Assembly: GCA_964344255.1 (NCBI GenBank)
Contig: CAYFMQ010000004.1
Span: forward strand, 124,001-188,000
DNA length: 64,000 nucleotides
DNA from: JAJFIE01 sp964344255
GTDB taxonomy: Bacteria; Pseudomonadota; Alphaproteobacteria; Rhodospirillales; Casp-alpha2
Direction of reading: 5' to 3'
Shown: in pieces, positions 35,710 through 45,063 of the stretch
Position numbering within the stretch: the stretch's first letter is position 1
Layout: each line of letters opens with the position of its first letter
The notes under the pieces: generated by a model
Databases searched by the model: none
Seen by the model: only the letters and a program-made list of their open reading frames with translations
Told to the model about the DNA's origin: nothing
Program-made: the position numbers and the translations under genes

Positions 35710-36771
35710 TCAATGTGGCAGCTGCAGCATGCCCGGTTCGTCACCGGGATGGTCATAAGGATCCCATGCGTCCCCTGCGCCTTCCAGGAAGTCGACAACT
35801 TCGTTAATGAAGACGTCCGGGGAAATGGTGCTATCCATCTCGTTACCTTCAGAATCTTTCAGGCTGAGCAGGGGGGAAATCTGTTCAACGCCCGTAAACG
35901 TCCATGCATTGTCTCCTGCTTCCTGTTCGCTTAAACGGTCTGCGAGGGGATTGAGGTCGGCCCGCGGCATAGGCGGGGCGCTGATGAACTGAACCCAGCT
36001 TTCATATCGGTAACTGAGTGAATAGCGGTTTCCTGTTATCGTCAGGATACGGTCGCATTCGGTTGCGTTGTTAATCGCCATGGGATGATAAGGCTGATCG
36101 CTGCGCCGCGCCCGAGCCTGGTCAGCATCGGTCCGCAGGTCTTCAGAGACACGAACCACGCACAGGGAAACATCCGGAAATTCCTGCAAGGTAATCGCAC
36201 CATCCGCTAGGGCCTTATCGGTTCGGCTTAGGAACATCTCCTCCGGTCTCCACAGCTCCTCAAAAGCGTTCGGATGTTCGATCATTGGCTTGATGCGAGG
36301 CAGGATTTCCCTGAACAGGTCGCCGCACATGTCATCGTAATCCTTGGCGAATATTGCCTTGTCCAGGGGAGATACGGAGGGGTCGCCGAACGCCAGGATC
36401 GTAAAGGCGATGCGGGCCGCCCAACGGTCACGGTATGTGGAAAAATCACCGGCAGTGGCCGCATCACAGATGACCTCGCGGTAATTCTGGGCAAACTCGG
36501 GATCGAGCAGAACAAAGATGCCGAGCGTCGCGTCTTCGTCAAAATGATCGCCGGTCACCATAGTCGTCGGGACATGCATGGTGGGCGTATCCAGGTACTT
36601 GAAAACGATGTCGGTGGAACTATCGTCTTTCAGGTTCTCAGGCGTACCGCTCTTGGGCCAGTGTGACAGGGTGATCAGAGTCCCGTCCTTGGCGGCGCCG
36701 TCCACCATGATGTTCGGCTCACCATTGAGCTCCTTCCAGGGAGTGTACGTGTGCTCGGCAATCTGTGTCAT
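35710..36771 (-). CDS. conserved hypothetical protein (possibly DUF6687-like)
   Basis: I do not recognise a defined enzyme in this 353-residue soluble protein. It has an N-terminal LSHWPKSGTP segment and a conspicuous TGDHFDEDATLG motif near 72-83 that resembles metal-binding DHxDxD clusters of DHH-type phosphoesterases. A strongly acidic C-terminus is rich in Asp and Pro. I vaguely associate the pattern with DUF6687, but cannot confirm this. It has no membrane segment. It lies alone between the epimerase gene and the AT-rich bio promoter region. Confidence 0.7.
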   Translation of the reverse strand: MTQIAEHTYTPWKELNGEPNIMVDGAAKDGTLITLSHWPKSGTPENLKDDSSTDIVFKYLDTPTMHVPTTMVTGDHFDEDATLGIFVLLDPEFAQNYREVICDAATAGDFSTYRDRWAARIAFTILAFGDPSVSPLDKAIFAKDYDDMCGDLFREILPRIKPMIEHPNAFEELWRPEEMFLSRTDKALADGAITLQEFPDVSLCVVRVSEDLRTDADQARARRSDQPYHPMAINNATECDRILTITGNRYSLSYRYESWVQFISAPPMPRADLNPLADRLSEQEAGDNAWTFTGVEQISPLLSLKDSEGNEMDSTISPDVFINEVVDFLEGAGDAWDPYDHPGDEPGMLQLPH

Positions 36772-36800
36772 GATCTCACCCTTTTTCTAAAGAAAATAAT

Positions 36801-36810
36801 TTATAAATAA
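36801..36810. promoter_or_regulatory. possible BioR-like palindrome upstream of bioB
   Basis: TTATAAATAA is a TTAT-NN-ATAA palindrome about 130 bp before bioB in a very AT-rich stretch. It is one base off the BioR consensus TTATMKATAA as I recall it. The local base composition makes chance occurrence likely. Confidence 0.25.
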
Positions 36811-36938
36811 AAAATTTTAAAAAATAAAGATATTTTTTAATCAACTGATCTCCACGGATAGTACCATAATCGTCTTGCCCCGGTAACAGGTGGCGGCGTA
36901 CTTTGTGCTTCATTCCAAAATCCCGGAAAGGGAAATCG

Positions 36939-37961
36939 ATGACACATTGCCGACATGACTGGACCGCGGAAGAAATTCAGGACCTCTATGACCTGCCTTT
37001 CATGGATTTGCTGCACCGCGCTCACACGGTACACCGTGAAAACTTCGATCCGAACGAGATCCAGTTCAGCTCCCTGATGTCCATCAAGACGGGCGGCTGC
37101 CCGGAAGATTGCGGTTATTGCCCGCAAAGCGCCCACCACGGCGCGGACTTGCAGAAGGAGCGCATGGCCGGGCTTGAGAGCGTCCTGTCGGAAGCCAGGG
37201 AAGCGAAAGACCGCGGCGCCACCCGCTTTTGCATGGGGGCGGCCTGGAAGAGCCCCAATGATCGGGATTTCCCCGCCGTGCTGGAGATGATCCGCGGCGT
37301 CAAGAGCCTCGGCATGGAATGCTGCGTGACGCTGGGCGCACTTTCCGAGCAACAGACCCGCGATCTCAAGGATGCCGGGCTGGATTACTACAACCACAAC
37401 CTCGATACCTCGCGGGAGTTCTACGGTAACATCATCACCACGCGCACCTTCCAGGATCGCCTCGATACCCTGGAAAAGGTCCGGGACGCCGGCATCAACG
37501 TCTGCTGCGGCGGCATTCTGGGGCTTGGCGAGGGGGAAAAGGACCGCGTTCGTCTGCTGATGGAACTGGCCAACCTGCCGCAACATCCCGAAAGCGTGCC
37601 TATCAATCTTCTGGTACGCGTCAAGGGAACGCCGCTGGAAAACGCCGATGATATCGACCCCTTCATTTTCGTGCGTACCGTGGCGGTGGCGCGGATCATC
37701 ATGCCGAAATCCTATGTGCGGCTGTCTGCAGGACGCGCCTCCATGGACGATTCCACGCAGGCGCTTTGTTTCTTTGCCGGCGCGAACTCCGTATTCTTCG
37801 GTGAAAAGCTGCTGACCACGCCCAATGCCCAGGCGGACAAGGATACGGAACTGCTTGAGAAGCTCGGTCTGCGGCCCCAGGAACTTGATGCGGGCACGGA
37901 TTCAGGTGCAGTGGCTGACGAAACTGTTTCCGGACAGGCCGGGCATGCCCGATCCGCTTGA
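36939..37961 (+). CDS. bioB: biotin synthase
   Basis: The 340-residue protein is a radical-SAM enzyme with the BioB signature CPEDCGYCPQSAHH at about 57-70, whose Cys residues bind the [4Fe-4S] cluster. It also has YYNHNLDTSREFY near 153 and a RLSAGRASM segment with the Arg that binds the [2Fe-2S] cluster. It inserts sulfur into dethiobiotin. I chose the ATG at 36939, which follows AAGGGAAATCG, over an upstream TTG. bioD follows 10 bp after the stop. The C-terminus is extended by about 30 low-complexity residues. Confidence 0.96.
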   Translation: MTHCRHDWTAEEIQDLYDLPFMDLLHRAHTVHRENFDPNEIQFSSLMSIKTGGCPEDCGYCPQSAHHGADLQKERMAGLESVLSEAREAKDRGATRFCMGAAWKSPNDRDFPAVLEMIRGVKSLGMECCVTLGALSEQQTRDLKDAGLDYYNHNLDTSREFYGNIITTRTFQDRLDTLEKVRDAGINVCCGGILGLGEGEKDRVRLLMELANLPQHPESVPINLLVRVKGTPLENADDIDPFIFVRTVAVARIIMPKSYVRLSAGRASMDDSTQALCFFAGANSVFFGEKLLTTPNAQADKDTELLEKLGLRPQELDAGTDSGAVADETVSGQAGHARSA

Positions 37962-37971
37962 GTGAAATCCA

Positions 37972-38598
37972 ATGTCTAAAGATCTGATCGTAACGGGTAC
38001 CGATACGGGTATCGGCAAGACTGTTGTCTCGGCCATGCTGACGCTGGGATTGGGAGCAAGCTATTACAAACCTGTTCAATCGGGTACGGAAGAGGAAACC
38101 GACCGCGACGCCGTCAAGCGAATGGCGGGCCTGGGCGACGACCGGGTGCTGGAAGACGGCGTCACCCTCAATCCGGCGCTTTCGCCCCATCGTGCTGCCG
38201 AACTGGACGGAATCGAAATCGACATTCAGTCCCTGCGACCCGACATCCGGGAAGACCGCACCCTGATCGTGGAAGGGGCGGGTGGGCTGCTGGTGCCGGT
38301 AACGAGAGAGTTGCTCTATATCGACCTGTTCGCCCAGTGGAAGCTGCCGGTGGTGCTGTGCGCCCGGACCGGGCTCGGCACCATCAATCACACGCTTTTA
38401 TCGTTGGAAGCCCTTCGCAAACGGAACATCCCCATCATCGGTGTCGCCTTCATCGGTGACGACAACCCCGATAACATCAAGACCATTTCAGAGATGTGGG
38501 ACATAAAAGTCCTGGGCCGTGTACCCATGCTTGATCAAATCGATTCGGAAACCCTGCAACGGGTCTTCGATGAGTCTTTCAACGCCGGTGATTTCTGA
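37972..38598 (+). CDS. bioD: dethiobiotin synthetase
   Basis: This 208-residue ATP-dependent ligase has the P-loop GTDTGIGKT at about 7-15, YYKPVQSGT near 31, and EGAGGLLVPV near 100, all diagnostic of BioD. It closes the ureido ring of dethiobiotin with CO2 and ATP in the cytoplasm. It forms a two-gene unit with bioB; bioF and bioA are not in the window. The stop is 3 bp from that of the convergent LysR gene. Confidence 0.95.
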   Translation: MSKDLIVTGTDTGIGKTVVSAMLTLGLGASYYKPVQSGTEEETDRDAVKRMAGLGDDRVLEDGVTLNPALSPHRAAELDGIEIDIQSLRPDIREDRTLIVEGAGGLLVPVTRELLYIDLFAQWKLPVVLCARTGLGTINHTLLSLEALRKRNIPIIGVAFIGDDNPDNIKTISEMWDIKVLGRVPMLDQIDSETLQRVFDESFNAGDF

Positions 38599-38601
38599 CT
38601 T

Positions 38602-39573
38602 TCACCCGACTTGTATCTTTTCTACCGCCCAGGGCGCAATGGCCTGCAACTTGTCTTCGACCAGGCGCTCCGCAGTGGTGCGGGCATCTTCGGTGATGCG
38701 CTTGGGCAGTGTGCCGTATTCCCCCTCACGCGCCACCATGTAAAGCGAGCGGCTTAAACTGCGACCCGGCAGCGGCATGGCGGTGAGCGATGAAATATGA
38801 CCAACCCCGTGGATCAGGCAGAGCGGAGTCGTGATGGCCCAACCCAATCCACCGGCGACCATGGCGAAAACGGACTCGGTGCCGTCGAATTCCAGGGATT
38901 CAGGCACCGTGATGCCACCCTGTTGCAGATAGCGTTCGATCTGTGCGCCGATCAGGGAGCGCACGCTGTAACGCACGAATGGGTGATTGCGCGCCAGGTC
39001 CTCAAGGCTGGGTTCCCTGATGGCGACGGCCATACGATTGGGCATGACCAGGATGTACTGTTCCTCCATAACCTGGTGGCGCTCAACGCCGCCCAGGTTG
39101 TTCATGGGGTCCGTGGCGATCATGAAATCCAGTTTACGCTGGATCAGATCGTTTCCCAGGTTGGGCGAAATGCCGGACCACACGCTCAGGTTCTTGGCGT
39201 AGTTCCGCATCAGGCGGATCAGGCCGGGACCGGCGGTGGCGGCGAAGGAATCGATCAGTCCGATACGAACCGAGGGCAGGGTGGCTTCGCCGATGTCGCG
39301 CACACTGGCCTGCAGGGCCTCGGCCTGGTCCAGGATTTCCCGCGCTCGGTCCATCAGTTCGTAACCGGCCGGGGTCGGCCGATAGGGCCTGACCCGCCGT
39401 TCCACCAGCGGCGCGCCGAGATCGATTTCCAGTTTCCGGATCGTCTTGGTGACCGCCGGTTGGGTCATGCCGAGACGTTCGGCTGCCGTGGTCATGGAGC
39501 CGTTGTCGACAACGGCGAGGAACACCGTCAGGGATTTCAAATCGAATGCAAGAGCAGTCGTGTTAACTGTCAT
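38602..39573 (-). CDS. LysR family transcriptional regulator
   Basis: The 323-residue regulator has the N-terminal winged helix (LTVFLAVVDNGSMTTAAERLGMTQPAVTKTIRKLE) and the two-lobed effector-binding domain of the LysR family. I chose the ATG at 39573; an upstream ATG at 39645 would add 24 non-homologous residues. It is divergent from soxB with 144 bp between, which contains a 17-bp palindrome in LysR-box form. It therefore probably activates the sarcosine oxidase operon in response to an amine-derived effector (inference). Confidence 0.92.
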   Translation of the reverse strand: MTVNTTALAFDLKSLTVFLAVVDNGSMTTAAERLGMTQPAVTKTIRKLEIDLGAPLVERRVRPYRPTPAGYELMDRAREILDQAEALQASVRDIGEATLPSVRIGLIDSFAATAGPGLIRLMRNYAKNLSVWSGISPNLGNDLIQRKLDFMIATDPMNNLGGVERHQVMEEQYILVMPNRMAVAIREPSLEDLARNHPFVRYSVRSLIGAQIERYLQQGGITVPESLEFDGTESVFAMVAGGLGWAITTPLCLIHGVGHISSLTAMPLPGRSLSRSLYMVAREGEYGTLPKRITEDARTTAERLVEDKLQAIAPWAVEKIQVG

Positions 39574-39629
39574 TTCTGATCCGTGGCCTGTACAGGTGCA
39601 ATCAGAATATAACAAAAAAGAATAAAAAA

Positions 39630-39646
39630 CATGAAATATATTCATG
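39630..39646. promoter_or_regulatory. CATGAA-N5-TTCATG palindrome, candidate LysR box
   Basis: Perfect 6-bp arms flank ATATA, and the element contains T-N11-A (39632 to 39644), the LysR-box form. It sits between the LysR gene and soxB. Confidence 0.55.
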
Positions 39647-39717
39647 CAGGATAATTATACGCCACTTGGCATAGAGTGCGGCCTTCGCAGGAATACTCTC
39701 GGATGGGATGACGTAAC

Positions 39718-40974
39718 GTGAAAAAGTATTCTTTTTTCAGTCTGGCGCGGAATGCGCTCGACTATCACGAAAACTGGACGGAAGCCTGGCGTAGCCCGGA
39801 TCCCCAGCCCGAATATGACATTATTATTATTGGCGGCGGCGGCCACGGCCTTGCCACGGCGTACTACCTCGCCAAGGAACACGGCCTGAGCAATATTGCC
39901 GTGATCGAGAAAGGCTGGCTCGGCGGCGGCAATACGGGCCGAAATACGACGATCGTCCGCTCCAACTACGCCATCGAAGGCAATGCGCACTTCTATGAAA
40001 AAGCCATGGAGCTGTGGCGCGGACTGACACAGGACCTGAACTATCATGTCATGTTCAGCCCCCGCGGTGTCATCAACCTGGCCCATAACGACGCCCAGGT
40101 CGATGCCTTCCAGCGGCGCGGCAATGCCATGCGTCTGAACGGCATCGACGCCGAATGGCTGTCGATCCGCGAGATCAAGAAATACGCCCCGTTGCTCAAC
40201 ACCTCGAAACATGCCCGCTATCCCATCTACGGCGGCCTGATCCAGCCCAAGGCCGGTACAGCACGCCACGACGCCGTCGCCTGGGGCTATGCCCGCGGCG
40301 CGGACGCCCGCGGCGTAGACATCATCCAGAACTGCGAAGTCACCGGCATGAAGATCGAGAGTGGCAAGGTCGTCGGCGTCGAAACCACCAAGGGCTTCAT
40401 CGGCGCCAAAAAGGTCGGCGTCGCCGTCGCCGGTCACACCACGCAGATTTTCGACATGGCCGGTATCCGCCTGCCCATCGAATCCCATAAGCTGCAGGCC
40501 ATGGTGACCGAACCGGTCAAGCCGGCGCTGGATACGGTCGTAACGTCAGGCGCAGCACACTGCTACATTTCCCAATCCGACAAGGGCGAAATGGTGTTCG
40601 GCGGTGACCTGGATTTCTATAATTCCTTTGCCCAACGCGGCAATTACCCCAACATCGAGCACGTCGTAACGGCCGCTTGCGAACTGTTCCCGGCCTTCAG
40701 CCGCCTGCGTCTGATGCGGACCTGGGCGGGCATCATGGACATGTCCATGGATGGCAGCCCGATTATCGGCAAGACGCCGGTGCAGGGGCTCTACATCAAC
40801 GCCGGCTGGTGCTACGGCGGCTTCAAGGCGACGCCGGGCTCCGGCTGGGTATTCGCCCACACCATCGCACAGGACAGGCCCCATGCGTTGAACGAGTGTT
40901 TTTCGCTCGAACGCTTCGAGACCGGCTACGTGCTTGACGAAAAAGGCATGGGCCCCGTGCCCAAGGCCCACTAA
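39718..40974 (+). CDS. soxB: sarcosine oxidase subunit beta
   Basis: The 418-residue protein is the flavoprotein subunit of heterotetrameric sarcosine oxidase. A short N-terminal leader (YSFFSLARNALDYHENW) precedes the FAD motif YDIIIIGGGGHGLATAYYL at about 33-51. An ARHDAVAWG motif near 182-190 holds a His that is a candidate covalent-FMN site, and the end has AGWCYGGFKATPGSGW. The start codon is GTG; the ACGTAAC before it gives a weak Shine-Dalgarno. It heads the soxBDAG operon. The same subunit set is used by N-methylglutamate dehydrogenase, so that activity is a real alternative. Confidence 0.93.
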   Translation: MKKYSFFSLARNALDYHENWTEAWRSPDPQPEYDIIIIGGGGHGLATAYYLAKEHGLSNIAVIEKGWLGGGNTGRNTTIVRSNYAIEGNAHFYEKAMELWRGLTQDLNYHVMFSPRGVINLAHNDAQVDAFQRRGNAMRLNGIDAEWLSIREIKKYAPLLNTSKHARYPIYGGLIQPKAGTARHDAVAWGYARGADARGVDIIQNCEVTGMKIESGKVVGVETTKGFIGAKKVGVAVAGHTTQIFDMAGIRLPIESHKLQAMVTEPVKPALDTVVTSGAAHCYISQSDKGEMVFGGDLDFYNSFAQRGNYPNIEHVVTAACELFPAFSRLRLMRTWAGIMDMSMDGSPIIGKTPVQGLYINAGWCYGGFKATPGSGWVFAHTIAQDRPHALNECFSLERFETGYVLDEKGMGPVPKAH

Positions 40975-40990
40975 GGGGAGGAGAAAAGAT

Positions 40991-41269
40991 ATGCGTATTA
41001 ATTGCCCCTGGTGCGGTGAAAGATATCTGGCGGAGTTCTCCTATCAGGGCGACGCTACCGTTGAACGACCGACCGATCCCGATTCCGTCAGCGACGCAGA
41101 ATGGTACGACTATGTCTATCTGCGCGATAACCCGAAAGGTTGGCATGATGAAATCTGGCAGCACATCCAGGGCTGCCGGAAACATTTCAAGGCTCGCCGG
41201 AACGTTGTGACACACGAAATCGCCTCCACGGCGCCCATGACCGGTGAACTGACGGGAGGTGACAAATGA
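40991..41269 (+). CDS. soxD: sarcosine oxidase subunit delta
   Basis: This 92-residue subunit has the zinc-binding pattern of SoxD: NCPWCGER with Cys5 and Cys8, and GCRKHF with the later Cys and His near 63-66. A PDSVSDAEWYDYVYLRDNPKGWH block is characteristic of the family. It stabilises the alpha/beta core of the oxidase. It is preceded by GGGGAGGAG and overlaps soxA by 4 bp (ATGA), so translation is coupled. Confidence 0.95.
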   Translation: MRINCPWCGERYLAEFSYQGDATVERPTDPDSVSDAEWYDYVYLRDNPKGWHDEIWQHIQGCRKHFKARRNVVTHEIASTAPMTGELTGGDK

Positions 41270-44265
41270 GCCAGCAGGGATATCGTAATTCTGTAGGCGG
41301 TCTCATCAACCGGTCCAAGCCGGTATTGTTCCGCTTTAACGGCAAGCGCTACCGGGGATACGAAGGCGACACGCTGGCCTCGGCCCTGCTTGCCAATGGC
41401 GTTCACCATATCGCTCGCAGTTTCAAGTATCACCGGCCACGCGGCATCATGAGCGCAGGCGCGGAGGAGCCTAGCGGTATGGTTCAGTTGCGCTACGGCG
41501 AGCGGACCGAGCCCAATATCCGGGCCACCCAGGTGGAACTCTACGACGGTCTCGTCGCTAACAGCCAGAACTGCTGGCCGACAGTGGACTTCGACATCAG
41601 CTCGATCAACAACGTGTTCAACCGGCTGCTGCCGGCAGGTTTCTATTACAAGACCTTCCAGTGGCCGAAGTCGCTGTGGATGACCTATGAAAAAGTCATC
41701 CGCCATGCCGCCGGTATGGGCAAGTCGGCGACGGAACCCGATCCCGATTACTATGACCACATGCATGCCCATTGCGATGTGTTGGTGGTTGGCGCCGGTC
41801 CTGCCGGCCTGATGGCGGCCAAGGCTGCCGCCGCATCCGGTGCTCGCGTGATCCTGGCCGACGAGAATCCGTCCTTCGGCGGTGCTCTCAGGGGCCGTAA
41901 GGAAATGATCGACGGTAATCCCGCCATGGACTGGGTTGACGCCACGACTGCGGAACTGTCGGCCATGGAAGACGTGACGCTGCTGCCGCGCACAACGGTC
42001 GCCAGCTATTACGATCACAACATGCTGGTCCTGAACGAACATACAGGCGATCACCTACCCACGGCGGAAGGCCCCACACCGCGCCAGCGCATGTGGAAGG
42101 TCTGGGCCAAGCAGGTCGTTCTCGCCACCGGTTCCATCGAACGCCCCATGGTGTTTGGCAATAACGACAAGCCAGGCGTTATGCTGACGTCCGCCGTTCA
42201 GGCTTACGTCAATCACTATGCCGTGAAACCGGGCAGGAATGCGGTTGTGTTTACCAACAACGACAGCGCCTACAGGGCTGTCGAGGATATGCGCGACGCC
42301 GGTATTGGCATTGCTGCTATTGTCGACAACCGTAAGGAGCTGAGCGCCGCCGCCAAGGCCGCGAAGGACAGCGGTATCGAGGTTCTTGCCAACCACGTCG
42401 TCTTTGCCGCCATGGGCTGCAAGAAAGTCTCCGGCGTTGAGGTCATGGAACTGAACGATGCCGGTGATCACCTGCAGGGCGAATTACGCAAGATCAAGTG
42501 CGATCTGCTGTGCATGTCCGGCGGCTGGACGCCGACGGTACATCTGTTCTCGCAAGCCCGCGGCAAGCTGAAATGGGACGACGAACTGACCACCTTCGTT
42601 CCCGACGTTTCATTCCAGCAGGAACGTTCCGCCGGAGCATGCAAAGCTACCTGGGGAACGGTCGATTGCCTTAAAGACGGCGCCGAGGCCGGCGCCGAGG
42701 CAGCGCGCGCAGCCGGTTTTGACAATGCAACGGTGCCCGCCGTTCCCTCTGCCGACGCTACGGGTATCGGAACCTTGCGGCCCATGTGGCGCGTGCCGCA
42801 ACCGCCGCACACGCATATCAAGCGGTTCGTCGACTTCCAGGACGATGTTGCATCATCCGATGTTGCACTGGCAGCCCGGGAAGGTTACCGCTCGGTCGAG
42901 CATACCAAGCGTTACACGACGCTGGGCATGGGTACGGACCAGGGCAAGACTTCCAACATCAATGGTCTGGCGATCCTGTCGGAAGAGCTTGGAAAACCGG
43001 TTCCCGAAGTGGGCCATACCACGTTCCGCCCGCCTTACACGGCGCTCACCATGGGTTCCATCACGGGGACCGAACGCGGCCATCACTTCTCGCCCACGCG
43101 CCGTTCCGGCCTGCACGACTGGCACGCCGAAGCAGGCGCGACCTTCGTTCCCGCCGGTATGTGGATGCGCCCGCAGTACTATCGCCAGCCGGGCGAAACC
43201 ATGTGGGAAGCAATCTATCGTGAAACTGTTCACGTGCGCACCCATGTGGGTATGTTCGACGTCTCGCCTCTGGGCAAGATCGACATCCAGGGCAAGGATG
43301 CGGCTGAGTTCCTGAACCGCTGCTACATTAACGGGTTCGGCAAGCTGGCTGTCGGCAAATGCCGTTACGGCGTCATGTTGCGCGAAGATGGTATTGTATT
43401 CGACGACGGCACCACGTCGCGTATCAGTGAAAACCATTTCATGATGACCACAACGACGGCTAAGGCCGCCGCCGTGTTGCAGCATCTCGAGTACCTGTTG
43501 GATGTGGTCTGGCCGGAACTGGATGTGCATGTGGTTTCGGTGACCGAGGAATGGTGCGGCATGGCCGTAGCAGGACCGAAGAGCCGCGAGTTGCTGTCCC
43601 GCGTCACGGATGTTGACGTTTCCAACGAAGGCTTGCCGTTCATGGGCGTCGTTGAAGCGGATGTTTGCGGCGTTCCGTCCCGTATCTATCGCATCAGCTT
43701 CTCGGGCGAGTTGGCTTACGAAGTCGGCGTTCCAGCCGACTGGGGCCGCCATGTCTGGGAAGGCCTGATGGAAGCAGGCAAGGACCTGCAATGCGCGCCA
43801 TATGGTACCGAAGCCATGTCGATCCTGCGTATTGAAAAAGGCCACACTGTGGGCGGCGAGCTGAATGGTCGTACATCTGCTGGCGATCTTGGCTTCGGCG
43901 GCATGCTTTCGACCAAGAAGGCCTTCATCGGCCAGCGTTCGCTGAACAAGCCGGCGCTCACCGACCCTGAGCGCAAGCAACTGGTCGGTCTTAAATCCGT
44001 GGATGGCAAAAGCCGTATTCCCAGGGGGGCACAGATCCTCAATAACCGAGACGAGCAGCTACCTGCTCATATGATCGGTGAGGTGACGTCAAACTGTTAC
44101 AGCCCCAATCTCGAGGAATACATTGGCCTCGGCATCGTCAAGCGTGGCCAGGAACGTCATGGCGACAGGGTCTGGGCGGTGTCACCGCTGACCAAGCAGT
44201 ACGTGGAAGTCGAGCTCTGTAGTCCTCACATGTATGATCCGGAAGGGGAGAGGCTCCGTGGTTGA
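41266..44265 (+). CDS. soxA: sarcosine oxidase subunit alpha
   Basis: The 999-residue subunit has three parts: a ferredoxin-like N-terminal domain (VLFRFNGKRYRGYEGDTLASALLANG), a central NAD/FAD-binding region (VLVVGAGPAGLMAAKAAAASG near 172-192), and a C-terminal GcvT-like tetrahydrofolate domain from about 610. It oxidises sarcosine to glycine together with SoxB, and passes the methyl carbon to tetrahydrofolate as 5,10-methylene-THF, producing H2O2 in classical enzymes. It overlaps soxD by 4 bp and soxG by 8 bp. Length matches the family. Confidence 0.95.
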   Translation: MSQQGYRNSVGGLINRSKPVLFRFNGKRYRGYEGDTLASALLANGVHHIARSFKYHRPRGIMSAGAEEPSGMVQLRYGERTEPNIRATQVELYDGLVANSQNCWPTVDFDISSINNVFNRLLPAGFYYKTFQWPKSLWMTYEKVIRHAAGMGKSATEPDPDYYDHMHAHCDVLVVGAGPAGLMAAKAAAASGARVILADENPSFGGALRGRKEMIDGNPAMDWVDATTAELSAMEDVTLLPRTTVASYYDHNMLVLNEHTGDHLPTAEGPTPRQRMWKVWAKQVVLATGSIERPMVFGNNDKPGVMLTSAVQAYVNHYAVKPGRNAVVFTNNDSAYRAVEDMRDAGIGIAAIVDNRKELSAAAKAAKDSGIEVLANHVVFAAMGCKKVSGVEVMELNDAGDHLQGELRKIKCDLLCMSGGWTPTVHLFSQARGKLKWDDELTTFVPDVSFQQERSAGACKATWGTVDCLKDGAEAGAEAARAAGFDNATVPAVPSADATGIGTLRPMWRVPQPPHTHIKRFVDFQDDVASSDVALAAREGYRSVEHTKRYTTLGMGTDQGKTSNINGLAILSEELGKPVPEVGHTTFRPPYTALTMGSITGTERGHHFSPTRRSGLHDWHAEAGATFVPAGMWMRPQYYRQPGETMWEAIYRETVHVRTHVGMFDVSPLGKIDIQGKDAAEFLNRCYINGFGKLAVGKCRYGVMLREDGIVFDDGTTSRISENHFMMTTTTAKAAAVLQHLEYLLDVVWPELDVHVVSVTEEWCGMAVAGPKSRELLSRVTDVDVSNEGLPFMGVVEADVCGVPSRIYRISFSGELAYEVGVPADWGRHVWEGLMEAGKDLQCAPYGTEAMSILRIEKGHTVGGELNGRTSAGDLGFGGMLSTKKAFIGQRSLNKPALTDPERKQLVGLKSVDGKSRIPRGAQILNNRDEQLPAHMIGEVTSNCYSPNLEEYIGLGIVKRGQERHGDRVWAVSPLTKQYVEVELCSPHMYDPEGERLRG

Positions 44266-44875
44266 ATTAGCTGAACGCCGCTCCGCATTGGCTGCGGTTT
44301 ATGAAACAGGTCTCTTCGGTGCTGATGTCATCGGGGAACCGGGTGTTACGCTGGCGGAACGCCGCCCGTTGAGCATTGTCCATATCGCCGGCAAAGCCGA
44401 CGACAAGGCATTTACCGATGGCGTCAAGAAAGCCTGCGGTTGTGATCTGCCCACCGAATCCTGCACGGTTTCATCGTCGGACGACCTCTCCATTGCCTGG
44501 CTCGCACCAACGCGCTGGTTGGTTGTGGCGCCGGACCGGGGGCCGGGTGTGTTGGAAAAGGCTCTTCGCGAGGCTTGCGGCGATTCAGGCGCTGTTATCG
44601 ACGTCAGCCACGGCCGCACCGTGATCCGCATTTCCGGGCCCAACGCCCGTAATGTGCTGATGAAGGGTGCGCCGCTGGATTTCCACAAATCGGTCTTTAC
44701 GCCCGGAAAGACGGCGCAGTCCGCCATTTCACAATGTGGCGTGGTCCTTGTCTGTGTTGCGGAGGACGCCTTCGACCTCTACGTATTCCGCGGTTTCGGG
44801 CAGCACATGTGGGAATGGATTTGCGACGCAGCCCGCGAATACGGCTACAGGGTTTCCGATACGGTCTCCGGGTAA
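44258..44875 (+). CDS. soxG: sarcosine oxidase subunit gamma
   Basis: The 205-residue protein is a small GcvT-fold-related subunit with the SoxG pattern VIDVSHGRTVIRISGPNARNVLMKG near 110-135 and a terminal FGQHMWEWICDAAREYGY. I place the start at GTG 44258, preceded by GGAAGGGGAG and overlapping soxA by 8 bp; an upstream start at 44234 would lie deeper in soxA. It completes the soxBDAG set. A strong terminator follows about 30 bp after the stop. Confidence 0.92.
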   Translation: MVELAERRSALAAVYETGLFGADVIGEPGVTLAERRPLSIVHIAGKADDKAFTDGVKKACGCDLPTESCTVSSSDDLSIAWLAPTRWLVVAPDRGPGVLEKALREACGDSGAVIDVSHGRTVIRISGPNARNVLMKGAPLDFHKSVFTPGKTAQSAISQCGVVLVCVAEDAFDLYVFRGFGQHMWEWICDAAREYGYRVSDTVSG

Positions 44876-44904
44876 TTACCTCCCAGTGTTGATACCTCAA
44901 CCTG

Positions 44905-44933
44905 AAAGCGGGCGTTTATCGCCCGCTTTTTTC
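44905..44933 (+). terminator. rho-independent terminator after soxG
   Basis: A perfect 9-bp stem AAGCGGGCG/CGCCCGCTT with a TTTAT loop is followed by a run of T. It closes the sox operon. Confidence 0.9.
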
Positions 44934-45063
44934 TTGAAGATTCATGTTCCTTTTTTCAGAGAATTATGAGATACCCCACGCACTTCTTAAAAGTTGGGGG
45001 CAGGTTGGAGTAATTCACTTACAATTTGAGAGAGCACGCGTTCATAGACTAAAGGGGAGTATC

